From Pseudomonadota bacterium (lineage in GTDB: Bacteria > Myxococcota_A > Bradymonadia > UBA4248): a stretch of 5,483 bases of DNA. Numbering within the stretch: position 1 is the first letter of the stretch; each line of letters starts with the position of its first letter. The stretch covers positions 1-5,483 of the forward strand of contig WQTY01000172.1 in the NCBI GenBank assembly GCA_009786045.1, read 5' to 3'. The notes beneath the pieces were generated by a model that searched no databases, was not told where the DNA came from, and worked only from the letters and a program-made list of their open reading frames with translations. The position numbers and the translations under genes are program-made. Positions 1 through 5,398 of the stretch are shown piece after piece.

Positions 1-16
1 AGGGGGCAAGCCCCCT
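1..16. repeat. Short G/C palindrome
   Basis: AGGGGGC (1-7) pairs perfectly with GCCCCCT (10-16) around AA. No T-tract follows, so it is not a classical intrinsic terminator. It is followed by CTGCG, as is the CCCCCG hairpin at 232-253 a few bases on, so both look like members of one degenerate module family. An upstream gene could end before the window and use it as a transcript end, but that cannot be judged here. Confidence 0.5.
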
Positions 17-106
17 GCGCCGCTATCGCACTCGCCTTATCACTGACGGCAGGGTCGCGGCGTCGAAATGGTGCAGATTCCAGGATGCAGGGAGGCGTGG
101 AAGGGA

Positions 107-121
107 ACGTACTTCGTACGT
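107..121. repeat. Perfect small palindrome ACGTAC-TTC-GTACGT
   Basis: A 6 bp stem (107-112 with 116-121) closes a TTC loop. The core TACTTCGTA recurs in the second hairpin at 261-277, which suggests that both belong to the same family of repeat units. No protein-binding function can be assigned. Confidence 0.55.
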
Positions 122-147
122 GACCGACCACAACGACGCCGCTGACA

Positions 148-230
148 ACGACGATGCACCGCCTCGGCGAGCGCAATACGCGGCTACCCCCTCTGCGGGG
201 CCTCAATCGCCAGCCCCGCAACGCCCCGCT
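148..230 (+). repeat. Left copy of ~84 bp long inverted repeat
   Basis: Read forward, this segment matches the reverse complement of 5399-5482 almost base for base. It begins ACGACGATGCACCGCCTCGG and ends CAACGCCCCGCT. Differences are a few substitutions (for example A/G at 175, 206 and 212) and a small variable patch after the CTACCCCC run (TCTG here, AAGAG in the other copy). The match stops sharply at 230, where CTCGGG follows here but TTCATC follows in the other copy. Coding potential is low. It could be a dispersed intergenic repeat that happens to occur in opposite orientations, or the paired end of a larger element; nothing here encodes a transposase. Confidence 0.85.
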
Positions 231-231
231 C

Positions 232-253
232 TCGGGGGAGCCAGCTCCCCCGA
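232..253. repeat. Perfect 10 bp stem hairpin
   Basis: TCGGGGGAGC (232-241) is the exact reverse complement of GCTCCCCCGA (244-253), with only CA between. It directly adjoins the end of the left inverted-repeat copy and is absent from the right copy. No U-tract follows, so a terminator role is doubtful. Confidence 0.65.
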
Positions 254-260
254 ACCCCCT

Positions 261-277
261 GCGATACTTCGTATCGC
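261..277. repeat. Perfect hairpin GCGATAC-TTC-GTATCGC
   Basis: A 7 bp perfect stem (261-267 with 271-277) closes a TTC loop. It has the same TACTTCGTA centre as the palindrome at 107-121, so two related stem-loops flank the left inverted-repeat copy. Confidence 0.6.
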
Positions 278-330
278 TTTGGGTAAAACATTGTTGCCTT
301 TGGATAAGACCATTGCCCCAATGGCAGCCT

Positions 331-402
331 GTAGGGGCGGATGGCAATCCGCCCGGTCACAACACAACCAGCCCGTCATTGCATCGGATGACAATCCGCC
401 CG
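331..402. repeat. Two copies of a GGGGCGGAT/ATCCGCCC palindromic repeat
   Basis: The first unit starts GTAGGGGCGGAT at 331 and folds as GGGCGGAT (335-342), GGCA loop, ATCCGCCC (347-354). The second unit at 385-402 repeats 17 of 18 bases of 338-355 (G344 is A391) but has lost the outer part of the left arm, leaving CGGAT-GACA-ATCCG. The units lie 47 bp apart in the same orientation. The sequence resembles the GTAGGGGCGAAT element at 1923-1969, so this looks like a genome-wide family of short palindromic intergenic repeats, similar to REP or MITE sequences. Family membership is judged by eye. Confidence 0.6.
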
Positions 403-422
403 TCCACGATGATGCCCGCCGA

Positions 423-451
423 TTGCCTTTTCATGCCTTCCGGGCTAAGAT
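423..451 (+). promoter_or_regulatory. Candidate sigma70-type promoter for the two-gene operon
   Basis: TTGCCT (423-428) and TAAGAT (446-451) are separated by exactly 17 bases. Each matches four of six positions of the usual -35 and -10 consensus. Initiation would fall near base 458 and give a leader of roughly 80 bases before the GTG at 540. The position is sensible, just downstream of the palindromic repeats, but such matches also arise by chance and no operator is evident. Confidence 0.35.
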
Positions 452-528
452 ATGCACTTCGCAGAGGCGCACGGGAACGCGGCTCCAGGAGGGGAGCAAG
501 CGTTATGAACGGGCGCAGGATTGAGACT

Positions 529-532
529 GGAG
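529..532 (+). promoter_or_regulatory. Ribosome binding site deciding the GTG start at 540
   Basis: GGAG at 529-532 stands 7 bases before the GTG at 540-542. An in-frame TGA at 522-524 rules out any start further upstream, so this GTG is the first possible start. It is the one that gives a complete signal peptide. Confidence 0.55.
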
Positions 533-539
533 CCGGGCC

Positions 540-1073
540 GTGTTTCGCCAATTGGCAATATTTATTTTTTTCGTTCAGATAGGCGCAGGTCTGTGGATGT
601 CGCCGTTGCTTGCTCAGGACAAGGACGACGAACTCAAGCCCACGGATCATCCCAAGCTGTCTTTCGACCCACACGCTTCACCAGAATCTTCAGCCTCGCT
701 TGAGAATCAGTTTCCCGAGCAGGCGGCAGAGATCAGAGCCTTTATTGCGGCACATGTGTCGCGGGCCCACGCACGCGATATCGACGGCTATATGTCAGAT
801 TTCGTGCCAACACGCCTGCGCCATCCAGAAATTCAGCGCGACTATGCCGAGCGCGCCATGGCGCTGGAGGACTTGCAGCTATCCCTTGTTGCCATCGAAT
901 TTCAGCAGATTCAGCCGCGCTCGGCAACGCTGCATACTCGCCAGATTGCCACCTATCGCGACGAGCATGGGCAACCCGTTGTCGATGACGCCATCATCAG
1001 CTACCGCCTCCAGAAAACTGACTCGCAGTGGCAAATTCAGTTCACTGAACGCCGAAGGCTGGCGGTCGAATGA
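540..1073 (+). CDS. Exported NTF2-like (SnoaL/DUF4440-type) protein
   Basis: This 177-residue protein probably acts in the periplasm. Residues 1-26 form a signal peptide: Arg3, a hydrophobic core around LAIFIFFVQIGAGLW, and PLLAQ before the charged DKDDE; cleavage is likely near Ala25. A Ser/Pro-rich linker (about 35-57) follows. Residues 60-177 look like an NTF2-like cone fold. A first helix reads EIRAFIAAHVSRAHARDIDGYM, a pattern common where this fold opens with a helix and a GD/ID-x-x-x-Y turn. It ends in strands with YRLQKTDSQWQIQF, typical of the closing 'dG-x-W-k-I' strand. No catalytic residues can be named; many such proteins bind small ligands or serve as accessory subunits. The start is GTG with GGAG 7 bases upstream. 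Its stop overlaps the next gene's start as ATGA, so the two are probably translated in a coupled way. The fold is inferred from residue pattern only. The export signal is the firmer call. Confidence 0.8.
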   Translation: MFRQLAIFIFFVQIGAGLWMSPLLAQDKDDELKPTDHPKLSFDPHASPESSASLENQFPEQAAEIRAFIAAHVSRAHARDIDGYMSDFVPTRLRHPEIQRDYAERAMALEDLQLSLVAIEFQQIQPRSATLHTRQIATYRDEHGQPVVDDAIISYRLQKTDSQWQIQFTERRRLAVE

Positions 1074-1885
1074 AAAAACTCGCATTGGTTTTGCTCTCCA
1101 CGCTCTGCCTGCACTGCACAGCACCTTTGGAGCCACCCTCATTTGCTTCGATAGCCAATCAACTGCCGAATCCGTGCCAGGAGGTTGGGTTGTCGCCCTA
1201 TGAGACACTCGGCGACTTGATCGAAGCCGGCAAAACCTGCCGCCAGGCTCATATTCTTTCAGAGATGATCGCCTTTGATATTGAGCGCGGCGAAACCGCT
1301 GACAGGGTACTGGCAGTCGCCAGGGCCGAAGCTTTGGCACTGGCTTCACTAAACGTCTTCGACACAACAGACAGCCCAAGGCTTGGTCAAATCAGTGCTC
1401 CTGTCGAGGTGGTCATTTTCAGCGACTTTCAGTGTCCATACTGCCGCCTCAGTGCAGGCGTCATGCACGATTTGCTGACAGCCCGGCCAGAAACCGTGAC
1501 GATTGTTTTCAAGCACATGCCGCTGAACAGGCATCCGCTTGCATATCCGGCGGCGCTTGTAAGTGCCTATGCCCAGACAAAGGGACAATTCTGGCCTGTC
1601 CACGACATGCTTTTTGAGGAACAAAAAGGGCTCAGCCGGACAAGGATCATCGAAATACTTGTATCGCTTGGCGGCAGTGAAAACGAAGTTCTGGATGAGA
1701 AAGGAAATCATGCCCTTGCATCTGTCATTGAAGCGGATCTGGCAGAAGCCAAACTGGCAAACGTACAGGGCACACCCACGGTATTCGTCAACGGTGCCGA
1801 GGTCAGCGGCGCCACGATCTTTGCACGGATGCAACACCGCATTGATGCTGAAATAACCGCTCAGGCCCTGTCATTCGACCCATAA
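1070..1885 (+). CDS. DsbA-family thioredoxin-fold oxidoreductase, exported, CPYC active site
   Basis: This 271-residue envelope protein is likely a thiol-disulfide oxidoreductase or disulfide-bond isomerase. Residues 1-16 are an export signal (MKK, then LALVLLSTLCL). Cys16 could be lipidated, but the preceding C-L-H is a poor lipobox, so signal peptidase I cleavage is also possible. Residues ~27-95 form a helical N-terminal module with Cys36 and Cys57. It resembles the Cys-containing extension I recall from deltaproteobacterial DsbA-like proteins. The thioredoxin fold starts at ~110 (APVEVVIFSDFQCPYC); the redox pair is Cys122/Cys125 with Pro-Tyr between. Helical insertion follows (~155-225), with HPLAYPAALVSAYAQ and FWPVHDMLFE typical of the family. 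The cis-proline loop is GTPT (234-237, Pro236), then VFVNG. All hallmark residues are present, so it looks active. The ATG at 1070 overlaps the upstream stop by 4 bp and has only a weak Shine-Dalgarno, which fits translational coupling. The partner oxidase (DsbB-like) and the substrates are not in the window. Confidence 0.9.
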   Translation: MKKLALVLLSTLCLHCTAPLEPPSFASIANQLPNPCQEVGLSPYETLGDLIEAGKTCRQAHILSEMIAFDIERGETADRVLAVARAEALALASLNVFDTTDSPRLGQISAPVEVVIFSDFQCPYCRLSAGVMHDLLTARPETVTIVFKHMPLNRHPLAYPAALVSAYAQTKGQFWPVHDMLFEEQKGLSRTRIIEILVSLGGSENEVLDEKGNHALASVIEADLAEAKLANVQGTPTVFVNGAEVSGATIFARMQHRIDAEITAQALSFDP

Positions 1886-1886
1886 C

Positions 1887-1917
1887 GCGGGTTCTGTTTT
1901 TATGTGGGGGAGCCCGC
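1887..1917. terminator. Terminator-like hairpin after the DsbA-like gene
   Basis: GCGGGTTC (1887-1894) pairs with GAGCCCGC (1910-1917), with one U-G wobble and a 15-base loop containing TTTTT. It begins 2 bases after the stop codon. No U-tract follows the right arm, so strong intrinsic termination is doubtful. Together with the palindrome at 1923-1950 it separates two convergent genes and may end transcripts from both sides. Confidence 0.4.
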
Positions 1918-1921
1918 ATTG

Positions 1922-1969
1922 TGCAGGGGCGAATCATGATTCGTCCCTGCTATAATGATTCGCCCCTAC
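1922..1969. repeat. Three-armed GTAGGGGCGAATCAT palindromic repeat
   Basis: The arm AGGGGCGAATCAT (1925-1937) has two possible partners. One is the adjacent arm ATGATTCGTCCCT (1936-1948, one mismatch), making a near-perfect 28 bp palindrome at 1923-1950. The other is ATGATTCGCCCCT (1955-1967), a perfect 13 bp match. The element looks like one palindromic unit followed by an extra half unit. It is related to the GTAGGGGCGGAT units at 331-402. The right arm contains the stop codon of the minus-strand lipoprotein gene (1966-1968). In an RNA from either strand it could form a strong hairpin that stabilises or ends the message. Confidence 0.75.
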
Positions 1970-4900
1970 TCCGGGCAAATGCCGCCTGGGCACACTACGC
2001 AGTTTCTGCCAGCGCTGTCACACTTCGAGATTCGGGCCACACCATCGCCAGGGTGTCCAACCTGTGTGCCACCGCCAGGCGCAGGCATCGTATCACTGCC
2101 ACCCAAGACCACCGTGTGGCTGAGATAATACTTGCTGCCCAGAACATAGCCAAACGGTTTATGAGAATCCTCTGTCAGGGCATAGCCTGATCCGCCCGCA
2201 CCAGCCGACAGGTATAGACCAGCAGCACCGCCATACCAGCCGCCACCGCCTCCAGCACCCGGATTGTAAAAGCGGCTTCCATTACCCCCAATGCCAAAGC
2301 TCCCATAGGCAAACTCAGATAAGAAGCTATTGTTCCCAGGGTTAAAGAAAAGCGGCGGATCATCAGGATGCCGCATACCGCCCCCGTGTATCTGACTCCC
2401 GCCTGTAGCAATCATCAAGCTTTCAAATGGGCCAATCATATCCTCACGCCAGGTCGAATCAATCTGCGTGTACCCCCCCACCTGCCCACCACCTGTACCG
2501 CCTATGATATGTATGACGCCAGCGCTGATGATTGACGTATGCGAGGGGTCATATTCGGCAAAGAAGTAACCATTATTGCCTCCTCCGCCACCTGCCACGA
2601 TGACACGGTGGTTGAGGCTGTTGTGGCCGATTCGGATATCCGAACCGCCACCACCACCTGCCCCCTGCAGGCCTGCGAAACCGGCAAAATAGTCACGGTT
2701 ACTGCTGCCACCACCATTTCTTCCTCCCGCAAAGACAACGCTAAGGTAAAGATCCATGCTCATACCTTCGGGCAGGAAACCATCACCGCCTTTGCCGCCT
2801 TCGCAAAGCCAAACCTTTGTACTTTCGGTGAGTGTCAGGATGCCGCTGGCATAACCACCTCGATTGATGTCTATTTCTGGTCGATAGGTCGTATCGAGGA
2901 TGCTGTCTGTCCATCTCTTGATCACTTGAGACCAATCCTCCTGATCCATCCAATTGATCGTAAAATTGGGATTTGTGGCCCCGGAAAAACCACCCTGTGC
3001 GCCCCAAACTTCGAGCTGGTAAGTGCCAGGCGCGAGGATAACGGTCGCATCGCAGGCAGGCCTGACCAGATCGTAGGTGACGTTAATTAACCCAGCAGCG
3101 CCTGTTTCGAGCTTAAACGCACCGAAACTGTCTGCGACAGGGGCGCTTAATGTGAGGGTCACATCTTGTGGTACAAACCAGTTTTCTCGTGTAAAGGTAA
3201 GGCTGGTCTTGTCGAGCGCAAAACCAGGTGGTGGCAGCTCAATGCCATTTTCATCGACATAACCTGTGGAACCGGGATAAATATCAAGGGTGATCTCGTC
3301 TCCCGCCCACCTCGACCAGCCATCCATCGCAACCGTAAACGTTGCAGACAGCAAATCAGGTGCAAAACGCAGATCCTGGGGGTAGTTATATATATTCCCA
3401 GGAGATTGTGCATCATCATCCACACAGGCGCCAAGCGTTGGGCTCGTGTAAATCTGGTGGTATTTAGAATCTTCGCTTAGCGCGGAGAAAACGACACTAA
3501 ACTGACTGGGTATGGGCCCCATGTGAAGCGATTCCATGAGTGTGTGCGCAATGCCGTGAATCACCGTGGTCTGCGGCACGTTCCAGTTGTCGGGTGTAAA
3601 TATCAGAACATTTTCGCTGAGTCTGGCCACATGGTTAGGAAAGACAGCTGGCGAAAGCACCACAGCTGACGTAGGTTTAGAAGTGAGCACAACTTCGAGG
3701 GGTGCGGTCATCGTGCCTTTGGGCATTGAAATGAAGGGCACTTCGTTTTGTTTGGTAATCAGGACTCCGGCCGTATCGATATTTTCGTTGATGCCGTTGA
3801 TGATGTGGGGGCCTGCCTTATCGAAGAGGCTACCCGTGGGCGTGAGGATGATTTCGAAGGGTTGGTCGCCATCGTCGATGTCGTCGGGGACACCCGTGAC
3901 CGTCACAATTTGTGCGACGTCCCAGTTTTCGGGCGTAAAGGTGAGCTCCGAAACGCTGACAACTGCCTCGGCCGTGTTTGAAGAAACCACGCTTACCATG
4001 ACAGGGCCGATGGGTGTTGCTGCCAAAATGATGGGCAGATCGACCGATGTGCCAGACTCCGACACAACAATGCTTGTGATGCCATCGCCAATGCTGAGAC
4101 CAGGTTCGTCAATGTCGAGATTAATGAGCGGGCGAGTGGCGATGTAGCCATCATAGCTATCGTCGGTGGATGCGGTGACAAAGAGGATGTCATAGTCCTG
4201 ATCGCCGTCGACCACGCCATCGGGCACACCCTTCACGGTAACGGTTTGTTTCTGATTCCAGTTATCGGTCGTAAAGGCGAGTTCGAGCCGATCTACGACG
4301 CTGCCCGACTGGTCAATGAGCACACCTTCGCTGGTGCGGGAAGACGTGATGGCGACTGTCACGGAGGCTGTCGGCAGCGTATGAAGCCAAACATCGAATG
4401 TTGTCGAGGTGCCGTCTTCGCTCGTGTATCCTGAGCTGCCAACGATATGCAGCCCCGGGCTGTCCTGATCTTCGACGATAACGACCCCAGGCGTACTTGT
4501 CAGCTCATTGCCATCTTCGTCATAGAGCCTGATGGTAAAGAGACACTCCAAATCGCCTGTTGCCATGCCATTGGCGATGCCTGAGACAACGATTGTCTGG
4601 GTATCCTGCCAGTCGTCCCTGGCGATGTTGAGTTCGCTGGGATCGATGCTGCAAACATTGGGCGTGTGATTCTCAATGACGTAAGTAACGTCCGACCCCG
4701 GATCCCTGCTCATCGAAAGATGCACATCGGCTTTGACGCTTCCATCTTCGGAGGCATTGCCTCGCACGGTGACCGAGACCTCGATCTCTGGCAGCGGGGC
4801 ATCCGGACCGATGACTTGGACGTGTCCAGGTGTGCTCGCCAGTTCGTTGCCATCTTTATCACGAACAATCACGTCAAAATGACAGTCTTGATTGCCCATT

Positions 4901-5220
4901 TCGCCATTATCGAGACCAGACACGACAACACTTTGAGACGCCTGCCAGTCGTCAATGTCGATTTGCATCGGGTCGACAACACAAACATCAGGCGTGTGGT
5001 TAACAATGAAGTAATAGGTGTCGCCACCAGGATTCCTGTTCACCGAAAGGGTAACATTTGCGGTCTCGCTTCCGTCTTTAGAGGCATTCCCGCTGACTGA
5101 GACATGAATTTGGAGATCCAAGCCCGGCATGGGGGCAAGGGCGTCATCCTGGCAGGCCATGAAACTCACCCCAAAGGCAGCCATGAGTGTGGGCATAGCC
5201 AGTCGTTTATAAGCATTCAT
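1966..5220 (-). CDS. Large surface lipoprotein: six Calx-beta-like repeats plus ALK-type glycine-rich domain
   Basis: This 1084-residue protein is probably outer-membrane anchored and exposed at the surface; its binding partner is unknown. Residues 1-22 are a lipoprotein signal peptide (KR at 5-6, hydrophobic stretch, lipobox FMAC with Cys23). Gln24 at +2 would permit outer-membrane sorting by E. coli rules. Residues ~37-720 hold six beta-sandwich-like repeats, each with a [DE]-[DN]-W-x-x-x-Q motif: Trp92, 204, 321, 433, 546 and 681. Repeats 3 and 4 add the classic TVTV-x-GVPD...DGDQ signature of bacterial Calx-beta-like modules. Residues ~722-1065 are glycine rich: YQLEVWGAQGG (734-744), a GGYASG strand (788-793), GAGGGGGSDIRIG (853-865), RVIVAGGGGG (872-881) and GAGGGGGWYGGAAG (988-1001). 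This order resembles the Gly-rich domain of ALK/LTK receptors and its bacterial relatives. A Cys tail closes it (Cys1067, 1074, 1077, 1082). The ATG at 5220 has GGAG 8 bases upstream. The stop lies in a palindromic repeat. An adhesin or matrix role is inferred from the architecture only. Confidence 0.9.
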   Translation of the reverse strand: MNAYKRLAMPTLMAAFGVSFMACQDDALAPMPGLDLQIHVSVSGNASKDGSETANVTLSVNRNPGGDTYYFIVNHTPDVCVVDPMQIDIDDWQASQSVVVSGLDNGEMGNQDCHFDVIVRDKDGNELASTPGHVQVIGPDAPLPEIEVSVTVRGNASEDGSVKADVHLSMSRDPGSDVTYVIENHTPNVCSIDPSELNIARDDWQDTQTIVVSGIANGMATGDLECLFTIRLYDEDGNELTSTPGVVIVEDQDSPGLHIVGSSGYTSEDGTSTTFDVWLHTLPTASVTVAITSSRTSEGVLIDQSGSVVDRLELAFTTDNWNQKQTVTVKGVPDGVVDGDQDYDILFVTASTDDSYDGYIATRPLINLDIDEPGLSIGDGITSIVVSESGTSVDLPIILAATPIGPVMVSVVSSNTAEAVVSVSELTFTPENWDVAQIVTVTGVPDDIDDGDQPFEIILTPTGSLFDKAGPHIINGINENIDTAGVLITKQNEVPFISMPKGTMTAPLEVVLTSKPTSAVVLSPAVFPNHVARLSENVLIFTPDNWNVPQTTVIHGIAHTLMESLHMGPIPSQFSVVFSALSEDSKYHQIYTSPTLGACVDDDAQSPGNIYNYPQDLRFAPDLLSATFTVAMDGWSRWAGDEITLDIYPGSTGYVDENGIELPPPGFALDKTSLTFTRENWFVPQDVTLTLSAPVADSFGAFKLETGAAGLINVTYDLVRPACDATVILAPGTYQLEVWGAQGGFSGATNPNFTINWMDQEDWSQVIKRWTDSILDTTYRPEIDINRGGYASGILTLTESTKVWLCEGGKGGDGFLPEGMSMDLYLSVVFAGGRNGGGSSNRDYFAGFAGLQGAGGGGGSDIRIGHNSLNHRVIVAGGGGGNNGYFFAEYDPSHTSIISAGVIHIIGGTGGGQVGGYTQIDSTWREDMIGPFESLMIATGGSQIHGGGMRHPDDPPLFFNPGNNSFLSEFAYGSFGIGGNGSRFYNPGAGGGGGWYGGAAGLYLSAGAGGSGYALTEDSHKPFGYVLGSKYYLSHTVVLGGSDTMPAPGGGTQVGHPGDGVARISKCDSAGRNCVVCPGGICPE
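2026..3057 (-). other. Glycine-rich C-terminal domain (ALK/LTK receptor-like) within the lipoprotein
   Basis: This segment encodes residues ~722-1065. Between strands such as YQLEVWGAQGG and KVWLCEGGKGG are five glycine tracts. The order is a WGAQGG strand, a GGYASG turn, GGGGSDIR, a VIVAGGGGG strand, and later GGGGGWYGG followed by GAGGSGY. The ALK glycine-rich domain, which forms a hexagonal bundle of polyglycine II helices, has the same ordered elements. The glycine codons make the plus strand rich in CCACC/GCCACC runs, which produce spurious open frames there. Confidence 0.7.
3061..5112 (-). repeat. Six-fold Calx-beta-like repeat array inside the lipoprotein gene
   Basis: The repeats span residues ~37-140, 145-250, 256-372, 374-490, 495-595 and 615-720. 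Their key Trp residues are 112, 117, 112, 113 and 135 residues apart. Repeats 1 and 2 are closest to each other: both have a GNAS-[KE]-DGS start, NHTP-x-VC, and DGNEL-x-STPG near the end, and each has two cysteines (80/113 and 190/226). Repeats 3 and 4 share GVPD and DGDQ. Repeat 5 is degenerate and repeat 6 is divergent. On the plus strand the conserved core is visible as recurring CCAGTTNTCGG-TGTAAA-like stretches near 3178, 3583, 3922 and 4258. Confidence 0.75.
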
Positions 5221-5228
5221 TCTACAAG

Positions 5229-5232
5229 CTCC
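5229..5232 (-). promoter_or_regulatory. Ribosome binding site of the lipoprotein gene
   Basis: On the minus strand GGAG lies 8 bases before the ATG at 5220. It supports this start over the in-frame ATG for Met9, which would drop the positively charged Lys5-Arg6 needed at the head of the signal peptide. Confidence 0.65.
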
Positions 5233-5315
5233 GTTATGGGTAGTGAAAAAACTGTGAAGTAATATTGACGCAGGGCCAAAGGTTAATTACGGACAAAAAT
5301 TCTATCTGGTAAGGG

Positions 5316-5345
5316 ACTATCTAGCAGAAAGCAGTCTCACTTCAA
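5316..5345 (-). promoter_or_regulatory. Candidate sigma70-type promoter of the lipoprotein gene
   Basis: Read on the minus strand, TTGAAG (5345-5340) and GATAGT (5321-5316) stand 18 bases apart, each matching four of six consensus positions. The leader would be roughly 90 bases. A second, weaker pair, TTGGAT and TATTCT (5389-5384 and 5365-5360, 18 apart), lies just upstream in the most AT-rich part. The choice between them is not secure. Confidence 0.3.
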
Positions 5346-5398
5346 CAAAATTCAAGGAGAGAATATTTTTTTTAAGTTTATACATCCAAGAAGATGAA

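Larger units (their letters stand above)
1..539. other. Non-coding, repeat-rich region upstream of the NTF2-like gene
   Basis: No convincing gene lies here. The frames that stay open cross several perfect hairpins and have biased, low-complexity translations. The region is built of modules: a G/C hairpin at 1-16 (AGGGGGC/GCCCCCT), a palindrome at 107-121 (ACGTAC-TTC-GTACGT), the ~83 bp sequence at 148-230 that recurs inverted at the right end, a hairpin at 232-253, a hairpin at 261-277, and two copies of an 18 bp motif at 338-355 and 385-402. The last ~120 bases probably carry the promoter and 5' leader of the downstream operon. A gene ending left of base 1 cannot be seen. Confidence 0.75.
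5221..5398. other. AT-rich leader and promoter stretch
   Basis: This stretch is clearly richer in A and T than both the lipoprotein gene and the repeat beside it, with runs such as ATATTTTTTTTAAG near 5363-5376. It contains no open frame of note. It most likely holds the promoter and 5' leader of the lipoprotein gene. Confidence 0.6.

Noticed and set aside
120..524. Open frame of 134 codons in the repeat region, plus strand
   Set aside because: It runs through several perfect hairpins and the inverted repeat, has no good ribosome site, and its translation is biased (Asp, Pro and Ala rich) with no recognisable domain.
505..582. ATG at 505 with AGGAGGGG about 10 bases upstream, a possible short gene or alternative start
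   Set aside because: The frame ends after 25 codons at 582 and is out of frame with the NTF2-like gene. The GTG at 540 gives a full signal peptide, and there is no sign of a frameshift. A leader peptide is possible but unsupported.
357..674. Minus-strand open frame of 105 codons overlapping the start of the NTF2-like gene
   Set aside because: It covers the promoter and signal-peptide region of a better supported gene, includes repeat sequence and shows no domain.
879..1379. Minus-strand open frame of 166 codons opposite the operon
   Set aside because: It lies antisense to two convincing genes, is Arg rich in the way of shadow frames and has no recognisable feature.
2026..3057. Recurring CCACC/GCCACC runs that look like a tandem DNA repeat or CRISPR-like array
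   Set aside because: They are irregularly spaced and are explained by glycine codons of the minus-strand glycine-rich domain.
2539..4147. Long plus-strand open frames opposite the lipoprotein gene
   Set aside because: They are complementary shadows of glycine and Thr/Val-rich codons; their Thr/Ala/Ser-rich translations reflect that bias, and the minus-strand reading has a signal peptide, ribosome site and repeated domains.
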